From: Isoetes taiwanensis
Taxonomy: Eukaryota; Streptophyta; Lycopodiopsida; Isoetales; Isoetaceae
NCBI GenBank assembly: GCA_021234155.1
Contig: JAJEKV010000101.1
Coordinates: 1,677,332-1,741,331 of the forward strand
Direction of reading: 5' to 3'
Length of the DNA: 64,000 bases
In this document: one piece after another, positions 1-17,472 of the stretch
How positions within the stretch are numbered: position 1 is the first letter of the stretch
How the letters are laid out: each line of letters opens with the position of its first letter
Translations under genes and position numbers: made by a program
The notes under the pieces: model-generated
Told to the model about the DNA's origin: nothing
Databases searched by the model: none
The model's input: only the letters and a program-made list of their open reading frames with translations

Positions 1-3000
1 TCATACAGGGGATGGCTTCATGTAGATCCATGAGTGCATTAATCTACTTTTTATAAGAGCCATTCATGCTTACCAAAGCATGTGAATAATATCTTGCAAA
101 GAGAAAGAGATAGAAAGTAACCGGATTTCCTCGCAAGCTGAACCGGAATGGTAGAATAGCAAGAAACGCCATCATAAATGTCCATCGCCAGCCTTCAAAG
201 TCGGATCGATCAAAACCAGGGCAATTACTTCAAGTCTACGGTTTCTTTAGGGCAAAACCGCGTCTATATGTTGACATCATAAAAACAAATGCTAACATTT
301 TTTTCCCTTTGTTAATTGCATGTGCCATGCAAAAGTAGAAAGCTTTTTATTCCTATATCCACGTCTATATAATTACCATGCCCAATTGTAGAAGACAATA
401 GCATGCATACCATAAAACCAAGTATTTGCTAGAAAACCTTGAGTACAACTTAGAGAGAGAGAGAGAGAGGGAGGGAGGGAGGGAGGAGGAGGGAGGGAGG
501 GAGGGAGGGAGGGAGGGAGGGAGGGAGGGAGGGAGGGAGAGAGAGAGAGATGGTTGTTGGAGGCAAACCCGAAGAGGAAGCCGATGCTATAGATGAGCCC
601 GAAATGATCAAAGTGGGCCAGGGTTGACAAAAAATGGAGAAGGTTATGGCCAGGATCTTGGTGTAGAAGGAAGAGTGGAGAGAGCAAAGACCAATAAGGG
701 TGAATCAAGGTCAATCGAATCCCAAGCTCAAGAGAACCCAAGTCCAAAATGAGGAGAATGGCGCTTAACCCTCCCCCAAGATCCAACCGCAGATACCCGC
801 AGAGGAACATCAAGGAGCACCACGAGAGTTGAAAATGAATAGTTGCAAAACCCCAAATATCTTGAATTGGTGAGGTGGAGGATACAAACCCCACAAGCCA
901 TAGACTGAAAAATAAAGATATGCTTTAAAAAAAATACCTCAATAAATCTAAGAACTAAAATGGATGCTAATTTAATGGGTTGAGATATAGGGTATCAAAT
1001 AGAGGAACAACATTAGAGAAGCAAGAGGGACGTAGATAAGAAGGGTCAAATGAATATTGGTAAATGAGCATGCAAATATAGAAGGATTTCAATAACAAGA
1101 ATGTGCATGGTGAGATATCGAGCACCTAACTAAATGCAAATACAATTCCCACGCCCCATGAACAAGGTTCAAATAATAGAGATGTTGGTTATCTATCTAT
1201 CCAAATTTGACGACAAATTCCTAAACAATGGTCTAGAATAAACTTGCTAAAGTTAAGGGAATGGGATGTAGTTACAAAATGGGAAGTGGTAAGATGGGTG
1301 TGATGTCATAAGAAAAATACTACCCCATGCCTAAAGCCATGACAACCGCTCCCAAAAGAATAAGACTCATACAAACGAGGGACTAGATTGAGGAAGATGT
1401 TGTAGACATGTTAGCACAAACCAAGAGCAAAGTTAAGCTGAAAAATTGAGATTTAAGGTTAATGTGAATCAACGAATCGAAAGCAAAAATGAGGCTTAAT
1501 TAGTCAAAGGAGAGGTTATGGCCAATGGAAAGGATAAGATGGAGGGCAAAAGTGCCAAGGTCAAGGTGGAGGCCGAGGTGAGCCCGAGAATGAAAAAGGA
1601 GCAAGGACTAGGTAAAGTGACGTAGTATGAATAAATCGAGGGGCCGACGGCGGGGCCTGAAATAACAAAGCAAAAAAAAAGGTAATGGGCATGATAAAGG
1701 AATCAAAAACACAAAATGAAAGGACATGTTAGTAGCAAAACGATACACCTAAAAATGTGAGCTACTAACAAAGAAGGAGTTGGGATGTTAGTTGCGCATA
1801 AATTCGAGACAACAAACATATGTAGCTATGGCAAACAACCACAACATGGGATCACCTATGGTCCCCATGACTACTATTAGAATAATGCGTGACTAATTAA
1901 GTACATGCTCCATATACCGATAAAACCAATTAGGTAAACTCAAATGACATATGACGATTATTCACCCCAAAGATTTAAGCTTACACAAGATGAATCCAAT
2001 CTCGAGGCTAGATGCAAAATTACCAACGCAAGATCCAGTAATATAGGGTCTAGAAAGAAACTGGAGATCTAGCCAAATATGTAAAGAAACAAAAGTAAAT
2101 GCAACATGGAAAAAGCCAATAGAGAGCATCCGACACAAAGCCATATCAAGTCCAATATGCAACAAAGAAAAATCAACACAAACCAAATCCAACTAACATT
2201 ATGAGTCCAAAAGACAATGTCGTATCCAAAGAATAATAAAATAAGCCGCTGATGTCAAAAATGATGACCTAGTTCACAATTCTCGCAAAGAAACTTCAAC
2301 AGTGCAGTAGACACCCAAGGACATTGGAAATGCAAATAAACCAAAGTAAGATCAATGTGCCACATGTAGCAAGAAGAGGAAATGCCCAAAAATACAATAA
2401 TTTAGTCAAAAAAAAAAAAAAAAATATAATAACAATGGGAGGAAGGCCTTGGGCCAAGGTGGAAGTCGATGTTGAGGTGGGGTGGAGGTGGAGATTAAAT
2501 CATAGCCAAAGTGATAAGGAGAGCAAGGAAGCCGAATGACCGGAGGAAAATGATGATAAACGAATACCACCCATATGAGAAACAAAGGGAGTGGAACAAA
2601 GCAATAGTTAGCAGGAACATGGAGCAAATGCTGACCAAAAATAAAGTATAACATATCACCCGTGATCTCGTTGCATAACTAGAAGATGAGAAAGATGAGA
2701 AACATAAGGCCTTTTAAAGATGGAAAAAGACATATATATGTAACACAATTTTCAAACTACAAATGTTATTCCTCCAAAGAATAATATTGTACGAGACGGG
2801 AAAACATAAGAATGGTCGACTACAATAATGCACAAACGATCACGCAAATAATCTCCTAACATATAGTAGACGACCCAAGGACAAAATAAAAATGCAAACA
2901 AATAAGTAAGAGCGACATACCACCTCCGTAAGGAAGAAAATGCCCCACAAAATTATAACAATTTGACCGAAAAGCGCATACAAGAAAATACCAAGGGTAG

Positions 3001-5489
3001 GGCGGCATGGTGAAGATTGAGATCGAGTCGAGGTTGATGTCGATGTCATAGCCGAAAGTGATGAGAAGAATGACCATAGATAATCGATTAAAAACAATGG
3101 GAACTCATCGAATCGAATTGATACCACAAAACCCGCGATTCTAAAAACGATAGCTTGTAATGGAAACCAACCAAAGAAATAGTTAGCGAATAGGGAATGT
3201 AGTCGGGTAAAGAATATATCACCCTTTGAGCTTGGTATGATACAACTAATGTGATAAGAAACACAAGTTAGCAAACATAGAACATGACCAATGCAAAGCG
3301 AATCAACAAAGCACCCCGACTCAACCCAAGTCCCTAAGGTAAGAAGGTAAGGTAAAAAGGTCCGCATCTTAATAAGGAAATAGGGTCTCAAGGAAATGGG
3401 AATCGAAACAAAGTGATTGTTAAGGGAAGCAAGAAACATGGAGCTATACAAATCAATAATTAAAAACCAATGTACTAATTTTGTAACCTAAAAACAAAAA
3501 GCCGGGTCGAACCAATTTAGGTTGAGAAGAGCGAATCAGGGGCTACCGAAAGCAGAGCTAATGTGGAAAGGAGGCGGCCGAAAGCAGAGCTTAACATGGG
3601 GAGATCCGAGGGCAAAGGACAGTATGTGAGGCCGACAAGGTGACCAGGAAAAAAGATGGCCAATGAGATGATTTATAGAACAGGGGCGATCGGGGGTCGA
3701 AAGGTAGATCGGGGTTGCAGAAACACAATGCCATGGAACCGATGGCGCCGATAGAAGTGTATGGAGCAGGCCGCTGGCGGGTGAAAAGCAAGAATCGTGA
3801 GGCCGTAATATGGTTGCCGAAGTTACCCATTTCTCAAAGCAAGAATCGAGGCCAAAAATTAGAGTTAGGTTATCGCATGGCACCGAAAGTACCAAAGGGG
3901 AGGAATAGGCCAAGGCAAGAGACCGGAGGAACGGACAGAACACGGGCGCAAATGATAACAATCATGAGTAAACCCATTCCGCCCGAATAGACAAGAAGAG
4001 CGCCAAATCCATAGGAAGCGTAAACGCGTCGAATCCCAAAACATGGTGGAATCAAATCCGTGCAAAGAAAGAAGTCACCAATGCCGAGTAGCCGAGATCC
4101 GCCGGCTCCAAAAGGATCGAAAGGGTGATGAAGCCCTTGCATGCCGGATCGAACACACGAGGATAGACTTGCTCTTTGGATGATCGCCAAATGTGGAACC
4201 TGTGCCTCCGCCAAGCATGCCAAGCATCCTCGAAAAATCCATTCAAGGTCACATATAAGGAATCAAACAATTCATGCATTGCCTCTCAGAAACCAATCCT
4301 CGTGGTAGACTCTGTGGAGAATAAAAAGTGCACTCCCAATGCATAAAACAACGACGACAAAAAGAATCGGCAAAGAAACATGGCCTTGAAAGCAAAATTG
4401 TATCATGCAAATTGACCGAAACAATTAAGATTTCACCAAATCCTCCTCCTCAGAATATGACTATTTGCATGCAACATGTTCGAAAGAAACCATACCAAAA
4501 TTATAGGAAGATTGACATGCATCCAAAATGTGAAAAACCAAAGTGCATAAGCTATACCTTGCAAACAACCAAATCAAGGAGGCAAATGAACTAAACCTTG
4601 TAATTCAAAAAGCGTGGAATATGAGGCGAGAAAATGAGGAAGGCAAATATGAGGCTAGAAGATCCAAGAGAAGGCCGGGAGGAAAGAAGCAATGGACAAG
4701 GAAAGGCTAGAAGATCCTTAAGGCTGGAAGGAAAGAAGCAAGAAGGAAGAAAGTCGCAGAAGACACCGATAACCGACCCGGAAGGGGAAAGAGGTGATGC
4801 TTTTCTCCACCTTATTAGGTGATGCTTATGTTGGACACCTGTTTTTTAGGTTCTTTTGTTGCTTTTTGGTGTTTTACGCCGCCGCTATGTGGTTTGGCGA
4901 TGTTGTTTCACCATTTAGACGCTCCCCGCCGGTTGGGCTTTAGCCAATTGAGCCGTGGACCCGACTCAACACTTGAGGTTTCAAGCGGCGGCCGGGCTTA
5001 TAGTTAGGGAAGTTCTTCGGTAGTCGGGCCGGTTTTGTGTTCTTTACAGTCCCTTCCTGTAATGTAGATAATTGCAATATGTCAATAAATGTTTTAAATA
5101 ATTGTATCCCATCTTATATCGTATATGGGATTTTATACCATACAAAACCTTTATAATGTCATATGCTAAAGCTTAAATGACATATATATGACGTCCTAGG
5201 TTTTGATTTTTGCCCAAGCCTTGGAAATTGTATTTTAATCTCCTTCCCATTGTAAGTGTTCCACGTGATTCATGGCTACATATATAGTTGATGAAGCACC
5301 CTTCCCATTTATAATGTTTAGATCCCTTTTCTTGAAGTAGAGGTATCTTAATATGTATGAAATCAAATTTTACAAAAGCAACAATGTTCAACCTTATGCC
5401 TCCGGCAAGGCCGGCACTTTTTCTATCTCATGTTAGTGTCATGTCCTAATGGATCTGCTTTTGCTCCTTTCATGTTAGAGTGCTTCATT
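1..5489. repeat. Long direct repeat, copy 1 (cut by window edge)
   Basis: Nearly every stretch here reappears in the same order and orientation at 12,097-16,936. The shared block begins at base 1, so it probably extends left of the window. It ends where both copies share CATGTTAGAGTGCTTCATT and then diverge. No recognisable protein is encoded. The plus strand is purine-rich and T-poor, which opens long meaningless frames on the minus strand. The copies differ by many short indels and substitutions, by one segment of about 690 bp found only here (about 3,967-4,655), and by a microsatellite of different composition. This may be the interior of a non-autonomous transposon; I do not recognise the family. 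Confidence 0.9.
452..550. repeat. (GA)n/(GGGA)n microsatellite
   Basis: This is a purine-only tract of GA units flanking a core of GGGA units. The homologous site in the other repeat copy (12,549-12,658) is pure GA. The flanks on both sides match between copies, so the tract changed composition after the duplication. It is also the source of the Ser/Pro/Leu-rich tail in a spurious minus-strand frame. Confidence 0.97.
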
Positions 5490-8400
5490 ATCCCCAAAAA
5501 GAATAAACAATAACGATAAATAAGAAGGAAAAATACCAAGTAACTGAGAGAAAAAGGCAAAGAGGAAAAAACCTACGCATAGGAATGTAAAAATGCATAG
5601 ATATAAAGATCTGGACGAGAAACATGGCGAGGTTGAGTAGAGTCGCACACCAATGAAGCGAAGCGAGAAGACGAGGACCGCCAGCCACCGCCATGCCAAT
5701 TGAAGGCAAGGCTCCGAGATGCAAAAAGCCGCAAAGGAAAATACGACGAGAGCGCTGGGCCGAGGGGAAAAGAAAACCTGGATGCCGGGCGGGAGAACAA
5801 AGAGCGTACATCTTTGAGGCACGGCAGGAAAAAAGGTACGAAAGGGGAAGCGGACGAGGGTAGACCGACGAGCCAAAGAGGGTAAAGGTAGAATGGCGGG
5901 AGAGGGGAAGTTGAAAATTTAATGAAATTCGGCATGATGATGACGAACCAAGAAGACGAGCGAGCCGCGGGGAGAAAACGGTTGAGGGAGAAGAGAGCCG
6001 AAGTGCCCGAATAGATCTTGCATCACCGCAAAGGACTGAAAAAAGGAAGGACATTAGAGAACAAAAACAATGGAAAGAAAAGCACGCCCAACCACGAGAT
6101 CGAAGAAAAAGGTCGCCCCATAAAACAAGTCCCCAGACGATGACGAGTCGGGAAGACACCCCCGCCATTTAACGAAGGACAACAACGAAAGAAAAGAAAA
6201 CCATGTTAAGGTAAAATGCAAAATGTAGCAAGATAAGGCTTAAAGGAGGAAAAAGATAAAGAAGAAAACTTATCCCTCGAAAGTGTGGAAGCGGCATACA
6301 CCGGGCATAGGGGCGCATAAAATACGCCACAGAGACAATAACAGAAAAATGAAAACTCGTGAAATGTCCTCAGATGCATAAAATGGGGAAAACAAATACG
6401 AGAAGAAAAACAAGCGAGGATATGGATAGAGCCCGAATAAAATGAGGCCCACATATATGCAAAACTAAAGAGCACGATACAAATGACGACGGTAATACTA
6501 AGGTCCGGTTCGGTAGCATAGGAGAAATATGTGGTGAAGCAGGAAGATAGATAGATAAATAGATAGTATTTTTTCGTCAATACCATATGCATAAAGCCAA
6601 AACAAATACCATATGCATAAAGCCATGAATAAAGGCCCTCAATAGGAAAAACATACTTGGGGCAAACGAGGGACGAGATTGAGGAAGAGAATGTAGACAT
6701 ACCAAAGACTGGGCAAAAGAATGGTCGAAGGAAACGGAAACTAAAGTTAATTAGAGAGCAAGGAAACTAAAAAATGAGGCGCGAACTTCAAAAAAACGAT
6801 AAGCCCAAGGAAACAAATACATAGGCCACGAAAAGAAAATAAAGTAAAAAATGCGGCCCGAACATAAACAAGAAAAATCAACCTGGAATAACCCAATAAC
6901 CCAGGAAAGAGTGTGGGGCATCAAAAACAAGATAAACCACAAGTGCAAAAATAAAATCCAACAACTATGGGAAACCAAGAATGTAGAAGATAATACCAAT
7001 CCTAATAACGATACCACCTAATAAGCACAACATGGAAACTAGTTTGAGACAATCATATATAGAAAAAAGCAAATTCAAATGATGCCTAACATAAAAAGTC
7101 AAACAACCATGTAAACGATATAATGCAAAAAACATGCCAACATAAAGCGGAACCATATTGTCAACCATAACGCAAAAAAGATAACAACCATGAAAACATC
7201 CGAAACAAGATAGAGGCAAGAACATGAAAAAAGCAATGCAACCATTGTAATGTCAAATCGCGCCTAAAAAGAGGAGAACAACGCTCAAGAATATAAAAAG
7301 AAAAATCAACCCTCATAGTGCGTAATAAGCATAACGTGGGAAACCAAGTGGAGACATCGTATATAGGAAAAAAGGCAAATTCAAATGATGCCGAACATAA
7401 AAAATCAAAATAGATCACGGAATGCAAATATAGGGATAATATCAAGGTAAACAACAAGAATGACGAAAACATAAGGTGCCGAGATGAAAAGGACAATACA
7501 TGTAGAATAATATGCCACACGGACCAGATTCGCTATGCTAAAAGCAATATACACGCAAAAACACACCTTATGGAAAAAACACTTTAATGATCAAGTTAAA
7601 CCCATACAAATGCACCCATAAGTTCAAAAGGCCAATGCTCTCCCATCATCCTAAAGAAATTCCAAACCACGGGGCATCAAAAACAAGATAAACCACAAGT
7701 GCAAAAAATAAAACCCAACAACTATGGGAAACCTAGAATGTAGAAGATAATACCAACCGAATAACGTTATACCACCCGATAATAAGCATAACATGGAAAC
7801 TAGGTTGAGACAATCGTATATAGGAAAAAGCAAATTCAAATGATGCCAACATAAAAGTCAAACAACCATGTAAACACATATAAATGCAAAAACATGCCAA
7901 CAGAAAGCTTAAACCATATGGTCAACCATATAACAACCATGAAACATCCGAAACATATAGAGGCAAGAACGTTGAAAAAGCAAATGCAACCAATGTAGTG
8001 CCCTCATCCCGCCTTTAAAAAGAGGAGAACAACGCTCAAGAATATGAAAAAAGAAAATCAACCTTCATAGTGCATAATAAACAACGTGAAAACCAAGTGG
8101 AGACATCGATAAAAGGAAAAAAGGCAAATTCGAATGATGCCGAACATAAAAAGTCAAAATAGATCACGTGAATGCAACATAGGGATAATATCAAGGTAAA
8201 CAACAAGAATGACGCAAACATAAGGTGCCAGAGATGAAAAGGACAATACATGTAGAATAATATGCCACACGGACCAGATTCGCCCCCTATGCTATACACG
8301 TGCAAAAACACACCTTATGGAAAAAACACTTTAATGACCAAGTTAAACCCATACAAATGCACCCATAAGGTCAAAAGGCCAATGCTCTCCCATCGTCCTA

Positions 8401-11400
8401 AAGAAATTCCAAACCAACAGGAACGACACATGTCCGCACAAAATTGAATATGTAAATAAGATGAATCGTGAACAAATAACCCCAAAATATTATGCTAAGG
8501 ATTACAAAATGAAATGGACATGAGAGCAAATGCGAGAAAATAGGAAACATGCTAAAACCACATTTGCACAATGAAAATCCATAAGGTCTATTCAGATATG
8601 CCAAGGTAGAAAACCCACCAAGAGTAGTTACCGGAGGTTAAGCGTAGTAATGCGCTCAACCTCAAAAGCACAAATGAGAAGGAGCCAAGAAAATAAAAGA
8701 GCACCACAAGATTAGAAATTGAACATTGGCAAAATATGAGCACGATAAGTTTGTTGTCCGGATCTAAATTGTACATATGACAAAGAATTGAAAGTTTCCA
8801 TATGAAAGCAAGTCATGCACCATATTCACCTCTTTATGAAATACACATGCAAGAATGCACCTCATGAAAACACAATCCAATGATTAATCCGTAACCATAC
8901 TCAAACGAATTAATGCAAAGCAATATGGATAAAACGAATACCCCACCCCGGGACTCAACTTATATAAAAACACGACAAATCCAAATGATGTATGCCCCAA
9001 GTCCCAATCAAACAATGCAAAAATTAATCCCTATGGCAATAATATACGTAATATATAATCGATGGCATGATGTGATGGAGGTAAAGGATGGAGCTCCCAA
9101 AAAAAAAAGAAAAGAAAGTAATTAGAAGCTAAAAATCGATGGAGAGGACAAAAAATAGCCGCCCGTGGCAACCCCGGATCCAAACGGGACAAACACAAGA
9201 ACAACGGAAAAACCTATAATTCGAGGCCTTAGAAATCCATCCGAATAAAGAGAATGCCAATCAAAGTAAGAACAAATCAAGCTAGGCCATTGCGGAAAAT
9301 GCATAACACGAAAGAAACCCAACTATGTCAATGCGCATAATGCCAAAGATGCACCCCTATGCAAAACCCCCAAGTCATCAAGAATGAGAAATAACTTAAT
9401 ACCAAAGCAATAAGATGAAGGGGAAAACCCCGATGGTAACATCGATAAACGCGTAAAAGATAAAGGCAACCTCGCCGATGATGAACAAGAAAACACCAAG
9501 CCGAGGCAACAAATAATCAAAAACACGACATGGACAAGAATGCGAAAGGAACCCAAACCACCGTAATGTGCCGTATGCCTAAAACAAGGAAAACAACATG
9601 CGACCAACCTTTCAAAGGGAAAATACAACAGACAACAAATGAACTTAACCAAAGCACAAATAAGACGCGAAAGGAAATCGAACGCCAATAATGTATAGTA
9701 CAAATAATGTCGAACTAGTGTGATACAACGCCAAATTCAAAATGATGCCCAACAGAAAACATCGAACAACCTATGGTTCATAAGAGGATGCCAACATATA
9801 AAGAAACCTTCATTGTCAACCAAATGTGGAAAAAAGTAAAAAGCAACACAAGGAATGAGATAAAAGCCCAAGTCCAAACCCATAAAACATCCCATCAGAA
9901 AAGCCCCTATAGGTGTGCCACACGGCAAAAATAACAAGAAGTATGAAAGAAAGCACATATAGAAGCTTAAACCCACATGATTTTGGCGTAAGATCCCACA
10001 ATCAACAATATAACATTAAAAAAGCAAAACAATTGTCTTATTCCATATTATTCAAGAGATGGCATCAACACCCCTACAATGCCAAACCACAAAACACAAA
10101 ACACGCCTCGGCAGAGATCGGGACAATCACCTAAAATTTCTATTGTCTCAATGAATGGTGACAAGAACCCGCAAGCCCATTGAATGGAGGCCAAGAGGGG
10201 TGGAAAAAGCATGCAAGAACGAGTGGCGGCGAAAAAATCCAAAAAAACTAGCGAGCCCAAAGGGGAACAAGCAAGAATACAACGGAATCACCGGTGGAAA
10301 ATAAAAGCGAAACATACCGGAGGAGAGCGAATTGCCCGATTTTGTTCCTTTACAAAGAATAAGAGGAGGCAAACCCGACGTAAAACCCAGGTAAGCCAAG
10401 GTTGAATGATCCGCAGACAAATGCCCATGCCCTGGAGGCGTGCAGAAAACCCCTAATTTCAACCCAAGGGAAGCACCGCCTGGAAGGAGGAGGAACCAGT
10501 GGAACAAAGGCGAGCCAGAGAGTCGGGATAGCGGAAACCTGACGCAAAAAAAGGCGTGACATGTAAGGGCAAGATGAGATAGAATGAGCAACGCTGGCCC
10601 CAGGCCGCTATGACAGAGGCCTCAAGACGATAGAAGCGCCGAAATGGGGGAAACACCGAGGCAAAAGAGCAACCCATCCAAAATTTAATAATGCGGTGGT
10701 AAGAGGCGTAACAAGAAGCTTTAACGACGGAATGAGAAAGAAGGGAGCATGAAATGTAACCAAGATCACTGATAAGCCCAAGTAGGAAAGGGCTCAAGAG
10801 AGGATGAAACCGAAACCAGAGAGCAAGGGCAGACCCGAAATGCGTAAAAGAAGCCCGGCAATAAATTCCAAAGTGAACCGTGAATGGATCAAGGGAAATC
10901 AAGGAATAGGAAGAAGCATGCGCAACCAACGCCCCAACCCAACACGTAAAAATTGTCCACACAGAAAACCCAGAACATAGAAGGGAACCCGATCAAACCA
11001 TTCAACAGAACTCAACCAAGAGCCCAAAAACGAACCCATCAAACCCGAACATCCAAAACATAACTTAAGCCCATCATTACACTTCCACCACGGCCGTCTC
11101 ATAACCAACAAAGAGCCTATGCACCAAAAACTCAACATGCGAATAACCATAGAAGAGCTATGCGATGCCAAATAGAAACAACAGAAAGAAAGAGAAGCCA
11201 TGCATGATGAAGATAAACTATAGAACAAATCTGGAGAATCAGGTCGAAATTATGTAAGAGAAGGGAGCCGCATCGCCAAAGGATGATGAAGAAACTCGCC
11301 AAGCAGCGGCGGAGGTGAAACACTTGACCGGTGGAGAAGCTGGTGAAAAATCCATTAGTTGAAGGGCCATCGGCTAAGAGGAGAAGAAGAAGAACTGCGG

Positions 11401-12096
11401 AGAAGACGCCGATAACCGAGCCAAAACAAAGGCCTAATATAGGCCCGTCCCTTCCTTAATGGCGATCCCATGGCTCCGGATCGATGGGATGATATAACCA
11501 CAGAGCAACAAATAAATTGTACTATTACGGCCAATTATTGACACATGCCATTCTAAAATTTGTTAATGTAGTTTTCCTAGAAACCGGAGTATTACCGAAC
11601 CGCTCCGTAAAAATATTAGAGAGCACAAAGGCTTCTTAGTACCATGAACAAAAACATCATGTCTTTTATTAATTACAAGGACATCATGCATTCAACAACA
11701 AGACGAACATGATGATTTGTTACGTCATAAGCAAACATAAAGCATCTATTATAAATAAGACCTGCAAAACCCGTATTTCAATTAATAAGCAAAAAGGAAT
11801 TTTCAAGGTTAAGCCATGCTCTCATTTGTGATTCGCCTTAGTAGGCTTTCTTATACATTTTAAATGTTGAATGCAAAAAAAAAAAAGCCTAATGGATTGA
11901 ATCTGATATGGCGCAAAGAAAGGGCCGGGTGCATCGGGACTGATTTGGAGACTCCGATCTTCCAAAACTCTGAACTTGAAGCCATGCTTGAGCAACTTAA
12001 TCTTAAGAAAATCACTTCATAAAAAGTAACTCCATAAAAAGAATGCTTTGCAAAGAAAAAAGAAGCAAATGAAATAGAGCAAATATGGATCGAATC
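5490..12096. other. Non-coding spacer between the two long repeats
   Basis: This is 6.6 kb of purine-rich sequence without a recognisable gene. Minus-strand frames up to about 226 codons exist, but they are hydrophobic (rich in Phe, Leu, Ser, Cys), overlap one another in several frames and match no family I know. They follow from the strand's low T content. The interval contains a tandem duplication of about 750 bp (6,922-8,413). A short motif, GAAGACGCCGATAACCGA, at about 11,402 also occurs with minor changes inside both long repeats (about 4,766 and 16,209), so the spacer may belong to the same element family. Confidence 0.6.
6922..8413. repeat. Tandem duplication, unit about 750 bp
   Basis: The block starting with GGGGCATCAAAAACAAGATA at about 6,924 recurs at about 7,672. 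The block with AAACACTTTAATGA at about 7,578 recurs at about 8,326. Spacing is 748-750 bp throughout, so this is a direct tandem duplication of two copies. The copies differ by scattered small indels. No protein is recognised in either copy. Confidence 0.88.
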
Positions 12097-16936
<4,840 letters not shown>

Positions 16937-17040
16937 TTGCAAATATGTTGTCGGCGAGTATTTGTCAACATTAGAGGTTTCAAGAATACAAATACCGATG
17001 CGAACATTAAAGCGAGAAAATTTACAGGTTTCCAGCTTAT

Positions 17041-17068
17041 GCCCAGCAACGTTGGGCACCGTAACTAG
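17041..17068 (+). mobile_element. Helitron-like 3' terminus (hairpin + CTAG)
   Basis: The hairpin GCCCAGCAACGTTGGGC is followed after seven bases by CTAG (17,065-17,068), and the next base is T. A hairpin a few bases upstream of CTRR, with insertion 5' of a T, is the canonical 3' end of plant Helitrons. The body would lie to the left, in the direction of long-repeat copy 2. A related hairpin without the CTAG sits at about 16,845-16,866 and in repeat copy 1 at about 5,396-5,415. I could not place the 5' TC end and see no Rep/helicase coding sequence, so any element is non-autonomous. Confidence 0.6.
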
Positions 17069-17329
17069 TAGAACAGAATGTGCTAGAATGTTCTACATGC
17101 TCAGATGCTCATCCAAGAATAGAAAGTTTTCAAAGTATAGGTAAGCTCCCCATGAGCGATTCTTTAGAATTGGTGGCAGTAAACATGAGTATATGCATGA
17201 GTAGACACCAAAATTGGCAACAGGTGGCAGTAAGATCCTCATGATTCGTTGAAATTAGTAGTAGGCAGCAATGAGTAACTTGATATGGAGGTTGAGCTAC
17301 ATGCGTGACCCTTTCCTCATGTGTGATAC

Positions 17330-17472
17330 TTTGGAGTTGACAATAAGTGTGAGAGCGCAATAGGTATCCGAGGCCTCGACCGAAGGCAGAGCCGAGCTTG
17401 TTGTGTTCTTCCGTGGACGGCAAAAGTCATTCAATTCAATTCAATTCAATTCAATTCAATTCAATTCAATTC
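17330..17472 (+). mobile_element. LINE/SINE-like 3' tail with (ATTCA)n
   Basis: A GC-rich stretch (about 17,350-17,425) leads into CCGTGGACGGCAAAAGTC and then nine or so ATTCA units (17,429-17,472). The same layout, CCGTGGACG, an A/T run and then an ATTCT array, ends the recognised LINE at 46,969-48,173 on the other strand. I infer a non-LTR retrotransposon 3' end. The left boundary is unknown. Confidence 0.5.

Noticed and set aside
373-894. 173-codon minus frame with a Pro/Ser/Leu tail
   Set aside because: The tail is the translated microsatellite, and the frame is not kept in the homologous repeat copy.
5488-6168. 226-codon minus-strand frame and many similar frames in 1-17,000
   Set aside because: They are hydrophobic, overlap in several frames, match no family and follow from the low T content of the plus strand, which removes stop codons on the minus strand.
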